Shown here one piece after another: positions 44,414 through 52,693 of a DNA stretch of 64,000 nucleotides (within the stretch, counting starts at the first letter, position 1; each line of letters opens with the position of its first letter). The notes under the pieces are model-generated. The model was not told the origin of the DNA. It was given only the letters and a program-made list of their open reading frames with translations, and made no database searches. The stretch is from positions 59,788 through 123,787 of the IMG/VR virus record IMGVR_UViG_3300021185_003040; one strand, written 5' to 3'. The position numbers and the translations under genes were made by a program. The stretch comes from a virus.

Positions 44414-46233
44414 TATATAGCTTTTCTATTTTTAGCTTGAACTTTAGCAAATATGCTATTTTTCACAGCTGGTTCATCAAAGTAAATTGAAAGAGCTGCT
44501 TTTTCCCCAGTCTTTACTGAATCATCCACCATGTTTCCATTTTGATCTAACCATCCACCTCTAAACAATGCAACTTCTTCTTTTTCTAAAATTATATCTC
44601 CAAAAGAATCTAAATTAATTACATTCTCCGGAAGAGCAGCGCCTTCTTCAAAATTAACCTGTGAGGTAGTTACGTTTCTTTTAAAGAAAACCATTTTTTG
44701 TTTTCCGTTACCTATATCCTCTAATAGTGGAGTAGAAGGCGTTACGGTTACTGTTTTAGAAATATAATATCCTAATCTTCTAGCTGTTTCTTCTTTTTCA
44801 GAAGTGAATTTAACGTTAACGGAATCAATACCTTCAATACCTTCAATAATTGCTACTATATCTGATTTTGGAAGACGATCTCTTCTTGTAATATTAATTA
44901 AGTATTCAGCGACCTTAGATCTAATTTCAGATGATAGGTTATTTTTATGATATCCTTCAAAATATCTAACCTTAATATCCATTCTAAAGTATTGCGGTAA
45001 AGGATCTACTATTTTAACTTCAGTCGTTACCATCTGTCTTCCTGATTTTTCTAATAATCCCATAATTCCTTCTTTTTCTATTTCAGTAAAAAAGAATTCA
45101 GAAGTATCTAAGCTAAAATAATCTTTATTGTTTTGTAATTTTTTAAGAGTATTAGGCAACATGAATAGATAGATAACATTATCATCGTCTAAATATCCAT
45201 CGTCTGTAGTATTATATGCATCTAAATATGAAAACAAGCCGTATCTTGAAAGAAAGTGCTCATAGTTATCTGGGGTTGCTAGTACAAATGAATGTGACTG
45301 TAATGGGGCAATTAATTTTGTTAATGCAATATCTTCTGGATTTGCTCCCATTTTAGGAGCGACTGTAAACGAAAATTCTAATAATTCGTTTAAGTCATGT
45401 GTGTTTCCTAAAGAATCTGTTCCTTCAGTTTCAAACTTAAATGTCAAATCAGCTCTACCGTTTAAATTACCCATAGCACCGGAAATCTTTAAATATTCTA
45501 CTTTAATCGAAGCTCCCTTTTCAGGTATTTCTCCAAATGAACCATTACCAAAATAAAGATCTAATCCACCTGTTATACCTGTTTTCACAATGTAACCCTG
45601 TGTTCCTTTCTTCATATCATACAGTGAATCATATTTTGACCACAAATTAGAATTAACAGTTACTCTAATTTGATCATGATCAACCATTCCTTTTGTTATT
45701 ACGTTAAATGACTGAAATGACTCCCCTGTTGAAGTTAATGTTTGATCTTCATATTCTCCTTGAACTACGGGAACATATATGAAATTAGAATTAGATTTGT
45801 CTAATCTAAATTGATCATTATTGGTTCTTAAAGTATACACTAGACCATTATCATTTGATTTTATAATAGCATTAGCGGGAATGTTTAAAGCATCTCCTGC
45901 AATATCATCTAATCCCTGTACACCTAATCTCAGCTTTAATTCACCAGAAGCGGCAGCTCCTCTAAATGAATCATGTCCTGCTAATCTTGAAAGGCCATAA
46001 ATTGATTCTGGGTTTTGAGCTGTTAGTATATTTTGCTCAACCGTTGAGTCTTCTATATAGAAGAAGATTAATTTTCCTATTTCTGAAATAACATCTAGTA
46101 ATTGTGAAAAAGGAGAAGCGGTTGTAAATGCAGTTCCTACTGCACCATATACCCTGCTAACATACGATCTCACATCTGAGATCATTTCTCCAGTTTTAAT
46201 TCTAGACGTTGATAAAAAGTTATTATCTGCCAT
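44413..46233 (-). CDS. 6: Baseplate wedge subunit gp6 (baseplate J-like)
   Basis: The 606-residue protein has the baseplate J/gp6 pattern: an N-terminal helical region (MISDVRSYVSRV), then LNIPANAIIKSNDNGLVYTL, LDLYFGNGSFGEIPEKG and the IKVEYLKISGAMGNLNG segment (225-259), which is the core J-type signature. T4 gp6 is 660 residues. gp6 forms a dimer that joins wedges into the inner ring and triggers sheath contraction. It follows gp25 by 17 bases, as in many contractile phages, and is linked to the next gene by TAATG. The call is well supported by motif and neighbourhood. Confidence 0.85.
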   Translation of the reverse strand: MADNNFLSTSRIKTGEMISDVRSYVSRVYGAVGTAFTTASPFSQLLDVISEIGKLIFFYIEDSTVEQNILTAQNPESIYGLSRLAGHDSFRGAAASGELKLRLGVQGLDDIAGDALNIPANAIIKSNDNGLVYTLRTNNDQFRLDKSNSNFIYVPVVQGEYEDQTLTSTGESFQSFNVITKGMVDHDQIRVTVNSNLWSKYDSLYDMKKGTQGYIVKTGITGGLDLYFGNGSFGEIPEKGASIKVEYLKISGAMGNLNGRADLTFKFETEGTDSLGNTHDLNELLEFSFTVAPKMGANPEDIALTKLIAPLQSHSFVLATPDNYEHFLSRYGLFSYLDAYNTTDDGYLDDDNVIYLFMLPNTLKKLQNNKDYFSLDTSEFFFTEIEKEGIMGLLEKSGRQMVTTEVKIVDPLPQYFRMDIKVRYFEGYHKNNLSSEIRSKVAEYLINITRRDRLPKSDIVAIIEGIEGIDSVNVKFTSEKEETARRLGYYISKTVTVTPSTPLLEDIGNGKQKMVFFKRNVTTSQVNFEEGAALPENVINLDSFGDIILEKEEVALFRGGWLDQNGNMVDDSVKTGEKAALSIYFDEPAVKNSIFAKVQAKNRKAI

Positions 46234-46250
46234 TTTACTTTTTTGTTTTA

Positions 46251-46604
46251 TTATACATAGACACCTACTTGATATTTGTTGTCTACTCTTATATCTATAA
46301 AGACTGCATGTCTGTCGACTTCTTTAGTAAAGTCAACGTCTACAGTCACGTTAAATTTTTGCGCAAGTGGACAGAATTGAAAAATCTGTTCTGCTACCAC
46401 TTTTTTTAATAAATAGTCATTATAACTTAATGAATATACATAGTCTTCTAAATTAGCACCAAATTCTGGATTACCTAGAACATCACCCTTTCTTGTAAAA
46501 AGAACTGTTTCAATCTGCGTTAACAGTCTTGAAAGTTCTGAATAGTTTTCCATCTCAGTTGGATCGAAACCAGGATCTCCTTGCGCTTTTATATAAAACT
46601 CCAT
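46251..46604 (-). CDS. 25: Baseplate wedge subunit gp25
   Basis: The 117-residue protein matches gp25: TQIETVLFTRKGDVLGNPEFGANLEDYVY (residues about 30-58) is the conserved signature, with the Pro-x-Phe-Gly core, and a C-terminal VTVDVDF strand. gp25 holds the sheath start to the wedge; despite a lysozyme-like name it is structural. T4 gp25 is 132 residues. It is followed by gp6, the usual order. A variant promoter-like element (GAATATATA) lies 6 bases before the start. Confidence 0.85.
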   Translation of the reverse strand: MEFYIKAQGDPGFDPTEMENYSELSRLLTQIETVLFTRKGDVLGNPEFGANLEDYVYSLSYNDYLLKKVVAEQIFQFCPLAQKFNVTVDVDFTKEVDRHAVFIDIRVDNKYQVGVYV

Positions 46605-46609
46605 TTAAC

Positions 46610-46618
46610 TATATATTC
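46610..46618 (-). promoter_or_regulatory. Variant late promoter element GAATATATA
   Basis: Minus-strand GAATATATAG lies in the 16-base gap between the 277-aa gene and gp25. It shares the ATATATA core with the main set but has GA in place of AG, and is close to the start codon. Confidence 0.35.
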
Positions 46619-46620
46619 TA

Positions 46621-47454
46621 TTAAGAATGCATCATCCAATCGGTGCCTTCATCTGATTTAATTTCTTCAATAACAGCTTCTAATTCTCCTTCTCCTAATC
46701 CCTGTATTGCATCTGCATTTACCTCTATATTTCCTGGCAATGCAAATCCAAAGATACTTAACTTTTGGCCAAGTGATATTTTAATCTTTGCAGCGCAATA
46801 TCTAAAGAATGCTTCATCTTCAAATAATGCACACTCTGGAATTGTTTCATATACTTCTAATATAATATCTCTATTAGGGGTTTCTCCAGTAAATTTAATC
46901 TCATGTGTTAGTTGGTTATAGTGATAGCCAATGGGGTTTTCTAGAATTTGTCTAGCCATATCAAAGAAACTTTCATTAACCACGTAATATTGAAGGTTCT
47001 CTGCTGCATCTACTACACCATCTCCACCGAACATTCCAGTATACATCATTCTTTCGATAGCAAAATCACCTTGTGAAAATCTAATATCTGTTCCACCCGC
47101 ATACTTTGATCCGGTTTCAAAACATCCATATACTGAATAAACTTCTCCACCACCTGTAACTGGATCCATCTTTGGAAGAGTAAAGCATCTTCTAGATTTA
47201 AAAAGATTAGACTCAAAAAGTTCTTTAGGCAAAACCATAAAGTTTTCTTTCATTGAATACTCGTAATTTTTATAGAACCATTTCTTTGCTCTCTTGACAA
47301 TATTCTCTACTTCTGATTTTGGAAGATTCATAGGAATCATACAAGACCCTGTTACCTCTGATGCCAACTCATTTACAAAGTTGTTAAAGCATACATTATC
47401 ATCCCAAGTAGGCTTATTTAAATGGCTATTATTACCTATTATATTATCACTCAT
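46621..47454 (-). CDS. Unrecognised virion protein (neck- or head-associated?), 277 aa
   Basis: I do not recognise it. The protein has an N-terminal helical region (SEVENIVKRAKKWFYKNYEYS), a middle with Gly-rich loops (MDPVTGGGEVYSVYG, MFGGDGVVDA), and a helical C-terminal end (FFRYCAAKIKISLGQKLSIFGF, then an acidic helix). It is well within the structural block, 16 bases before gp25 and following the amidoligase gene. A neck, connector or baseplate assembly role is possible, but nothing visible selects one. Leader A-rich without Shine-Dalgarno. Confidence 0.55.
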   Translation of the reverse strand: MSDNIIGNNSHLNKPTWDDNVCFNNFVNELASEVTGSCMIPMNLPKSEVENIVKRAKKWFYKNYEYSMKENFMVLPKELFESNLFKSRRCFTLPKMDPVTGGGEVYSVYGCFETGSKYAGGTDIRFSQGDFAIERMMYTGMFGGDGVVDAAENLQYYVVNESFFDMARQILENPIGYHYNQLTHEIKFTGETPNRDIILEVYETIPECALFEDEAFFRYCAAKIKISLGQKLSIFGFALPGNIEVNADAIQGLGEGELEAVIEEIKSDEGTDWMMHS

Positions 47455-47470
47455 TTTATTTTAGTTATTT

Positions 47471-48766
47471 TTAAACTTCCGTATAAAGTATTTTTTCAGT
47501 GTTGTCAAACTTTGCAGTTCTTTTATCGTATTTACCGTCTCTAAATATACCTCCTTGCATCGTCCCTTTCATTATTCCATTTCCGTATACGTAACAATCT
47601 TTTAAAACACAAGACTGATGAACGTATGAACTTTCTAATTTAGATGAATTAATCTGTGTAGATTGATAAAAGTTACAAGTGTGAATATCAGATCCATTTA
47701 TGTCACAGCTAAAGAAATCACAATTTGTAAATTCTCCTCTTAAAGAACATCTTACAAATTCATATCCTTCTAATTCTACGCAATATGATAAGTTACCATG
47801 ATCTACTTGAATTGTCCCGTTATCTGCATCATAGTTAATATGTCCCTTTGTTAATTCACCATGTGTAAATAACCTAAGAACTCTTTCTCTAATATTAGGC
47901 CAGTGTAAATCTATTATTTTTTCATTGTCATTTAAATCAACCGTTAATTTAACATCTTGATTCCAACCTACATTAATAGTTTTCCAATCTTTTCTAGCCT
48001 TTATAATTCTTTCATTTTTTGCAAGAATTTTTCTAAGCTCTATTGAATTAAGATTGTCAAATTGAACACCACTAGTACTATTCCATAATTGAGTTATAAA
48101 AAGATCTAGCATTTGTAGAATCTTAGAAGTTTTCTTTTCCCAATCTGCTCCACCTAAGTATCTAAATTCTAAATAATTTTTATGTCTTTTTTCAAAGTTA
48201 ATTCCATAATATTTAGAATCGGGATATATGAAATTACTAGGAGTAATATTTAATCCATCATAGAAATAAGTATCTGACTTAGGTAAAACGAATTTAATTG
48301 ACTTTGCGTATGCAGAATCTTTTCTTTCTGGGAAAAACTTAAAAACTTGGCTTTCTTTAAAATCTAAAATAAATTTAAGAACATTCATTTTAGATATTCT
48401 GTGCTTATTCTCTATTTTATCAGTATCGAAAGAAAGGTTTAAGTGAATAGAACTTCTATCATTAGTATACCCATTTTCTTCTATCCATTTACATACTTTA
48501 ATAATCATCATTCTTGCAGCATAATACGGCTGTGCTCCCGTTACAAGTTCCATTAGTTTTTCACCACCTGACATATCAGGTTCAATTTTAAACTCATCCC
48601 TTGTAACTTCAAAGTCACTATGTGCCTTTGCCTCTACTCTAATTTTTTTACCTAAAAGACCTGCTAATTCCTTAGCAGTCGTATCGATATCCTTATTAGA
48701 ATAAAATTCAAATTCAACACCTACTAGTGCGTTCTTTAATATGTCTGAATTATTAATATTATTCAT
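47471..48766 (-). CDS. Amidoligase-like enzyme fused to pentapeptide-like repeats, 431 aa
   Basis: Residues 15-24 (VGVEFEFYSN), 60-76 (KIEPDMSGGEKLMELVT), 105-112 (SSIHLNLS) and about 198-207 (NYLEFRYLGG) follow the order of the glutamine-synthetase-fold amidoligases (COOH-NH2 ligases), which use ATP to form amide bonds to peptides or proteins. Likely metal and substrate ligands are Glu18, Glu20, Glu62 and His108. The C-terminal part (about 325-410) has pentapeptide-like units such as FVRCSLRGEF, TNCDFFSCDI, HTCNFYQSTQ and CVLKDCYVYG that should form a right-handed beta helix, as in DNA mimics. It has its own promoter-like element, and lies among structural genes. The target is unknown; the fusion is unusual. 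Confidence 0.68.
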   Translation of the reverse strand: MNNINNSDILKNALVGVEFEFYSNKDIDTTAKELAGLLGKKIRVEAKAHSDFEVTRDEFKIEPDMSGGEKLMELVTGAQPYYAARMMIIKVCKWIEENGYTNDRSSIHLNLSFDTDKIENKHRISKMNVLKFILDFKESQVFKFFPERKDSAYAKSIKFVLPKSDTYFYDGLNITPSNFIYPDSKYYGINFEKRHKNYLEFRYLGGADWEKKTSKILQMLDLFITQLWNSTSGVQFDNLNSIELRKILAKNERIIKARKDWKTINVGWNQDVKLTVDLNDNEKIIDLHWPNIRERVLRLFTHGELTKGHINYDADNGTIQVDHGNLSYCVELEGYEFVRCSLRGEFTNCDFFSCDINGSDIHTCNFYQSTQINSSKLESSYVHQSCVLKDCYVYGNGIMKGTMQGGIFRDGKYDKRTAKFDNTEKILYTEV

Positions 48767-48794
48767 TTACGTAATTATATAACTTAAGTTGGTT

Positions 48795-48802
48795 TATATA
48801 TC
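48795..48802 (-). promoter_or_regulatory. Candidate late promoter element GATATATA
   Basis: Minus-strand AGATATATAA lies 29 bases before the amidoligase gene start and just after the S1 gene terminator, exactly where a new transcription unit should begin. Confidence 0.6.
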
Positions 48803-48824
48803 TCTGTTAGATACACTATAACGT

Positions 48825-48850
48825 GAAAAAGCCCGAGTGATCGGGCTCTT
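48825..48850 (-). terminator. Rho-independent terminator after the S1-like gene
   Basis: A GC-rich stem (GCCCGA at 48831-48836 with TCGGGC at 48841-48846), with a 4-base loop, is followed on the minus strand by a T-run (48826-48830). It stands 21 bases after the S1 stop and ends that unit. Confidence 0.88.
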
Positions 48851-48871
48851 TCAACTAAATTATAGATTTGA

Positions 48872-50197
48872 TTATAGTTTAAGGAATACTTTTCTAGTGT
48901 CTTCTTCAACTCTGATCACTTGGACAGTAATATCTGCACCTTTCGATATGTCTTTAATATCTATGTTTTCAGGGAATTCAGATACATGTAAGAGTCCTAC
49001 AACACCTTCTTCTATTTCTACAAATAAACCATAGTCTTTAGTAGATTTTACCTTTCCTACTACTTCAGTTTTCTTAGTATATCTTGAAGAAATACCTTCC
49101 CATGGATCTACTTTCTTTTCAGCAGGAGAACCTTGAACAAGTGTAATTTTTCTTTCATTAATAACTTCCTTAACATAGAATTTAATTTCTGTTCCTGGCT
49201 CTAAAGATCTGTCTCTATGTGCCTTTGAAGTTTCAGTATCTAAGTCGTTAACGTGAATCATACCTGTTAAACATCCTTCAAACTCAACGAATACACCGTA
49301 TTTTGCAGAACCGGTAACATGACCTGTTCTTTCAACTGTAATATCCTCTTGTATTGTTTTAAGTGTATTAGGAATAAGTGCTCTTAAATATGCTCTATGT
49401 GAAACTACAACAGTTCCTTTTTCTTCTGAATAACTCACAGGTACTACATACATTTCTGTGCCGATGATTGATTCAAAGTCATGTAATTTATTTACACCTG
49501 CTAAAGAACCTGGCATAAAGCAATCAATTCCTTGAACCTGAACAATATATCCTCCACCTGGAATCATTTTAGAAACAATACCGCTGTATGCTGTATTCCC
49601 ATCATCAATAGATGCTACGATTTCTTTAATAACTTTAGTCTTAAGACCTTCAGTTACAGAACCTATCATATATTTCTTGACATTCATTGAAGTATCGGCA
49701 GTCAATTGAACATCAACTTCAGCTCCTTCTTTTAAAAGTTCTTTTACTTCTGCAGTTTCTCTTGACAAATCTACATAGATTAATTCTCTATACCCTACGT
49801 CAATTGACGCCCATTCAGAATCAACGCCATACACCTTTCCAGTGTAACTAGCGCCTAATTGTAAAGAATATAAAGTGTTAGAAGTTAATGAATGACCTTC
49901 CATTAGATCAAATAACTCTTGAGCATACGGCTCTCTACTATATACCTTTACTCCTTTAGGTACTTTAATATGTGGATTTGGTTTTCTAAACTTAGTGGGG
50001 CAATCCGCCTGATAAAGATCCCACATGAATTCTCCATTTTCATCTAGAAAATCAGTGTCAGGTCCTGGCGTTAATTTTTCTGGGGTTGCTTTGTTTAGAG
50101 AAGTTTCTACTTTAACTTCTGTTTCTTGATTAGCTTCTTTAAGCTGTGTAGTTGTTGAGAGTCTTGGTCTCTTTTGTTTAGTTGTCTTTGTTGACAT
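48872..50197 (-). CDS. Ribosomal protein S1-like protein with four S1 domains, 441 aa
   Basis: Four S1-type OB-fold repeats are visible: about 115-183 (LGASYTGKVYGV, WASIDVGYRELI), 203-270 (AYSGIVSKMIPGGGYIVQVQG), 289-354 (ERTGHVTGSAKYGVFVEFEG, GMIHVNDL) and 377-441 (EVVGKVKSTKDYGLFVEIEEG, GLLHVSEF). The last two are the most canonical, with GxFVE and GLxHVSE words. Bacterial S1 binds mRNA on the small ribosomal subunit and unwinds the start region; it has six repeats. The basic, Thr/Lys-rich N-terminus (1-50) has no match. In a phage this could direct ribosomes to leaders without Shine-Dalgarno sequences, which fits this genome. It has its own promoter-like element and terminator. Confidence 0.85.
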   Translation of the reverse strand: MSTKTTKQKRPRLSTTTQLKEANQETEVKVETSLNKATPEKLTPGPDTDFLDENGEFMWDLYQADCPTKFRKPNPHIKVPKGVKVYSREPYAQELFDLMEGHSLTSNTLYSLQLGASYTGKVYGVDSEWASIDVGYRELIYVDLSRETAEVKELLKEGAEVDVQLTADTSMNVKKYMIGSVTEGLKTKVIKEIVASIDDGNTAYSGIVSKMIPGGGYIVQVQGIDCFMPGSLAGVNKLHDFESIIGTEMYVVPVSYSEEKGTVVVSHRAYLRALIPNTLKTIQEDITVERTGHVTGSAKYGVFVEFEGCLTGMIHVNDLDTETSKAHRDRSLEPGTEIKFYVKEVINERKITLVQGSPAEKKVDPWEGISSRYTKKTEVVGKVKSTKDYGLFVEIEEGVVGLLHVSEFPENIDIKDISKGADITVQVIRVEEDTRKVFLKL

Positions 50198-50237
50198 TTA
50201 CTTTGTTTTTAAAAGGGTTAATGTATGTTTTACTAGT

Positions 50238-50245
50238 TATATATC
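50238..50245 (-). promoter_or_regulatory. Candidate late promoter element GATATATA
   Basis: Minus-strand TGATATATAA overlaps the stop codon of the 572-aa gene and lies 41 bases before the S1-like gene start. Confidence 0.45.
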
Positions 50246-51962
50246 AAATTACGGTGGCGTCAAATCCTATCATTGGAACGTAAGGAACAGTAGGAACTGG
50301 TATACCGCCCATATAAATAAATTTCATTTCACTAAGATGCGTAAAATAAGAATATGCAAGTGCTTTAGCCACTGCATTGGCTGCACCTTCCCTATCTAAT
50401 CCATAATCTTTACCTGAATTAAGAGCTCTTCTTAAATTATCTGCTAATTTCCTTTGATTTCCGTAACTAACTCCTATGTATTTTCCGCCTAAAGGAGGAA
50501 CAGATAGACATGGCGGTGTCGGGGGATCAGTTGCAAATGGCTGTATTGTTGCATCTTTCCAGTATTTAAGAGTTGCCTTTGCAAGTTCTTTATATGGATC
50601 ATCTTTACTTCCACCTTCTGCTAACATTGCAGCTTCAATTCCCATTTCTACTATTAAAGTATTTCTAATTTGCTTAGCTAAAGTTCCCGTCTTAGACATA
50701 TCTATATTCACAATAGAATCCTGTGTTTCGTCGTTTTCAGTAAGAGGACATCCTTGCCATTTTTTTCTTAATTCATCTTCTAGAAAAACGGGTTTAACTT
50801 TATTTTTTTTAAAACCATAGTCTTGTTTACCGTTCCACGTAAATTCTGTAATAACATACTGAGTTAATGCAGGTGGCATTTTATTATTTTCATCAAAAGG
50901 CTCCTGTATTTTTAAATTAGTTAATTTAAATGGATATCTTACTTTTAATTTTTCAGCAGGTTCCATTTCTTCATATCCTACGGGTAATGTAGTATCAAAG
51001 GGCCATGGATATTTAATAGCTTGTATAGGATCTTTCTTTAATGCAGTTTCATCATTGTATAAAAACTTTCCATCACTATCTACAGTTGGATGACACTTCC
51101 TTATTTCATCAATTACATATTTAGAAACTAGTAGATGAAATTCTCCATCACTATTTTTATTATTATTATTTACTGAAAAACCCGAGGAAGATTTAAATGA
51201 TTGCCAACCCCAGTCTAATCCCTTTAGTGTAGATATAGCCGCCTTCCTGTTATTGTTCATCTGCTGAATGTCTTGATTACTAAATCCTGAACCGCCAACC
51301 CCAGCTGTGGAATTGCTTCTAATTTCATTAGTTCCCATCCAAGTCGCCCAGTGCCAAAAATCCCATCTTTTATCTCCGTCAGAAATATCCTCAAATTGCA
51401 TTAATAATCTTGTTGCAAATATTCTAGCTAATTCATCGCCGGTTTCTTTACCATCTAAGCGATGAAACTCGAAGAATTTAAATCTATATAGGTTTTCTGC
51501 TTCGTCATCCTTAAACTCTTCCAGATACTTGTCAAGCTCTTCAGTTGGCTCGTATTGTATACCTCCTGAAATTTCACCTTCTAGTTTATTATATTCAGGA
51601 TCATTGTCTTTTCCTGCAATACTTAACCTGGAAGCTGCGCCAGCTGCACTCGCCAACCACGTTGCAATTCCTATTTTCTTTTCTTCGGTGTCTGGTGTTT
51701 CCATGACAGGTTCTCCTTTTTCAAAAAGGTCAGTGAACCAATGTTCATAGCTTGCTATGAATGCACTCTCCCCGGGTGATGATTCATGAGGTGCCATTCC
51801 TGGAATACACGTTGCATTAGGACCAGAACCTTTTTTAACATCAATCGTATATTGTGTGGCTAATAATTTACCGAATTCTGCGGCACTAGTCGGTGGGGCA
51901 GTAGGTGCGCTTAAAAGAAATCCTTCTACTTCACTAATAAAATTAGTCCAATCTGCAGCCAT
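50244..51962 (-). CDS. Unrecognised baseplate-block protein, 572 aa
   Basis: I do not recognise it. The N-terminal part is helical and Ala/Ser-rich (FGKLLATQYTID, WLASAAGAASRLS), the middle is acidic, and the C-terminal end has a Pro/Val-rich hydrophobic closing segment (GGIPVPTVPYVPMIGFD). It starts 2 bases after the gp5-like spike gene and ends within the promoter-like element of the S1 gene. Two Trp-rich stretches (RWDFWHWATWMG, LDWGWQSFK) are notable. It may be a baseplate hub or tail tape-associated part; nothing visible decides it. Confidence 0.6.
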   Translation of the reverse strand: MAADWTNFISEVEGFLLSAPTAPPTSAAEFGKLLATQYTIDVKKGSGPNATCIPGMAPHESSPGESAFIASYEHWFTDLFEKGEPVMETPDTEEKKIGIATWLASAAGAASRLSIAGKDNDPEYNKLEGEISGGIQYEPTEELDKYLEEFKDDEAENLYRFKFFEFHRLDGKETGDELARIFATRLLMQFEDISDGDKRWDFWHWATWMGTNEIRSNSTAGVGGSGFSNQDIQQMNNNRKAAISTLKGLDWGWQSFKSSSGFSVNNNNKNSDGEFHLLVSKYVIDEIRKCHPTVDSDGKFLYNDETALKKDPIQAIKYPWPFDTTLPVGYEEMEPAEKLKVRYPFKLTNLKIQEPFDENNKMPPALTQYVITEFTWNGKQDYGFKKNKVKPVFLEDELRKKWQGCPLTENDETQDSIVNIDMSKTGTLAKQIRNTLIVEMGIEAAMLAEGGSKDDPYKELAKATLKYWKDATIQPFATDPPTPPCLSVPPLGGKYIGVSYGNQRKLADNLRRALNSGKDYGLDREGAANAVAKALAYSYFTHLSEMKFIYMGGIPVPTVPYVPMIGFDATVI

Positions 51963-51964
51963 TC

Positions 51965-52690
51965 TTATTTATTTTCTTGTTGATAATCAGGGTGTTTACT
52001 TTTCAAAGATGCAACACCCGATGGGGTAGGAGGTAATGAAACCGCAGTTCCTGATGGACCAACTCCGGTTGGATGTATATGGTTTTCAAAAAGAGTTAAA
52101 TACTCGTCTAACCATGCTTCTAGTGATTTACCCCTTACAGCGGGTTCTGAAGTATCTTCTCCACTTTCACCTGTATTACTTAAATATACGTCTCCTGAAT
52201 CTATGAATATTCTATCGTCCGTAGAAATTTTAATATCGCCGGCTTCATCTATTTGTATTATAGGTCTTTCTTTTGCACCGCTTCCTCTTGTAATTATAAG
52301 ACCATCTTCTTCTGAGTGATAAATTCTTACGTTTCTTTCAGCGTCATATACTAGACTTATTACATTTTCAGCATTGCCAGCTCCTTCTAATATATCTGTT
52401 TTAAGATCTTCGTTTTGATCTATATGAAACCAATATTCAGGATGATATAAATTACCATTATCAAATCTAGCTGAAACTATATCTCCTATTCTAGGAACCT
52501 GGTGAGAACCTACTGCGTTTCTATTCATAGGAGTTGCCCATGGAATAGCATCATCTGGTAAATTATCAAACTTTCCTAAAACTTTAACCTTACATCTACC
52601 CAGTTTAAGAGGATCGACATTGTCGATAACTTCTCCTAACCAATGTGTGTCTCTAAGATTATCAGTATTTAATTCCTTTTCAGTTGACAT
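51965..52690 (-). CDS. 5: Baseplate spike/hub OB-fold protein, gp5-like without lysozyme domain
   Basis: The N-terminal domain (about 15-90) is the OB-fold of phage spike proteins: THWLGEVIDNVDPLKLGRCKVKVLG, PWATPMNR and PRIGDIVSARFDNG. This is followed by a beta region (GLIITRGSGAKERPIIQID, GDIKISTDD) that should form the triangular needle, and a C-terminal HIHPTGVGPSG segment with two histidines, typical of metal-bound spike ends. T4 gp5 is 575 residues and carries a lysozyme domain between the OB-fold and needle; it is absent here (241 aa). The neighbours, gp27-like hub and tube-like protein, fit the hub context. Confidence 0.75.
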   Translation of the reverse strand: MSTEKELNTDNLRDTHWLGEVIDNVDPLKLGRCKVKVLGKFDNLPDDAIPWATPMNRNAVGSHQVPRIGDIVSARFDNGNLYHPEYWFHIDQNEDLKTDILEGAGNAENVISLVYDAERNVRIYHSEEDGLIITRGSGAKERPIIQIDEAGDIKISTDDRIFIDSGDVYLSNTGESGEDTSEPAVRGKSLEAWLDEYLTLFENHIHPTGVGPSGTAVSLPPTPSGVASLKSKHPDYQQENK

Positions 52691-52693
52691 ATA

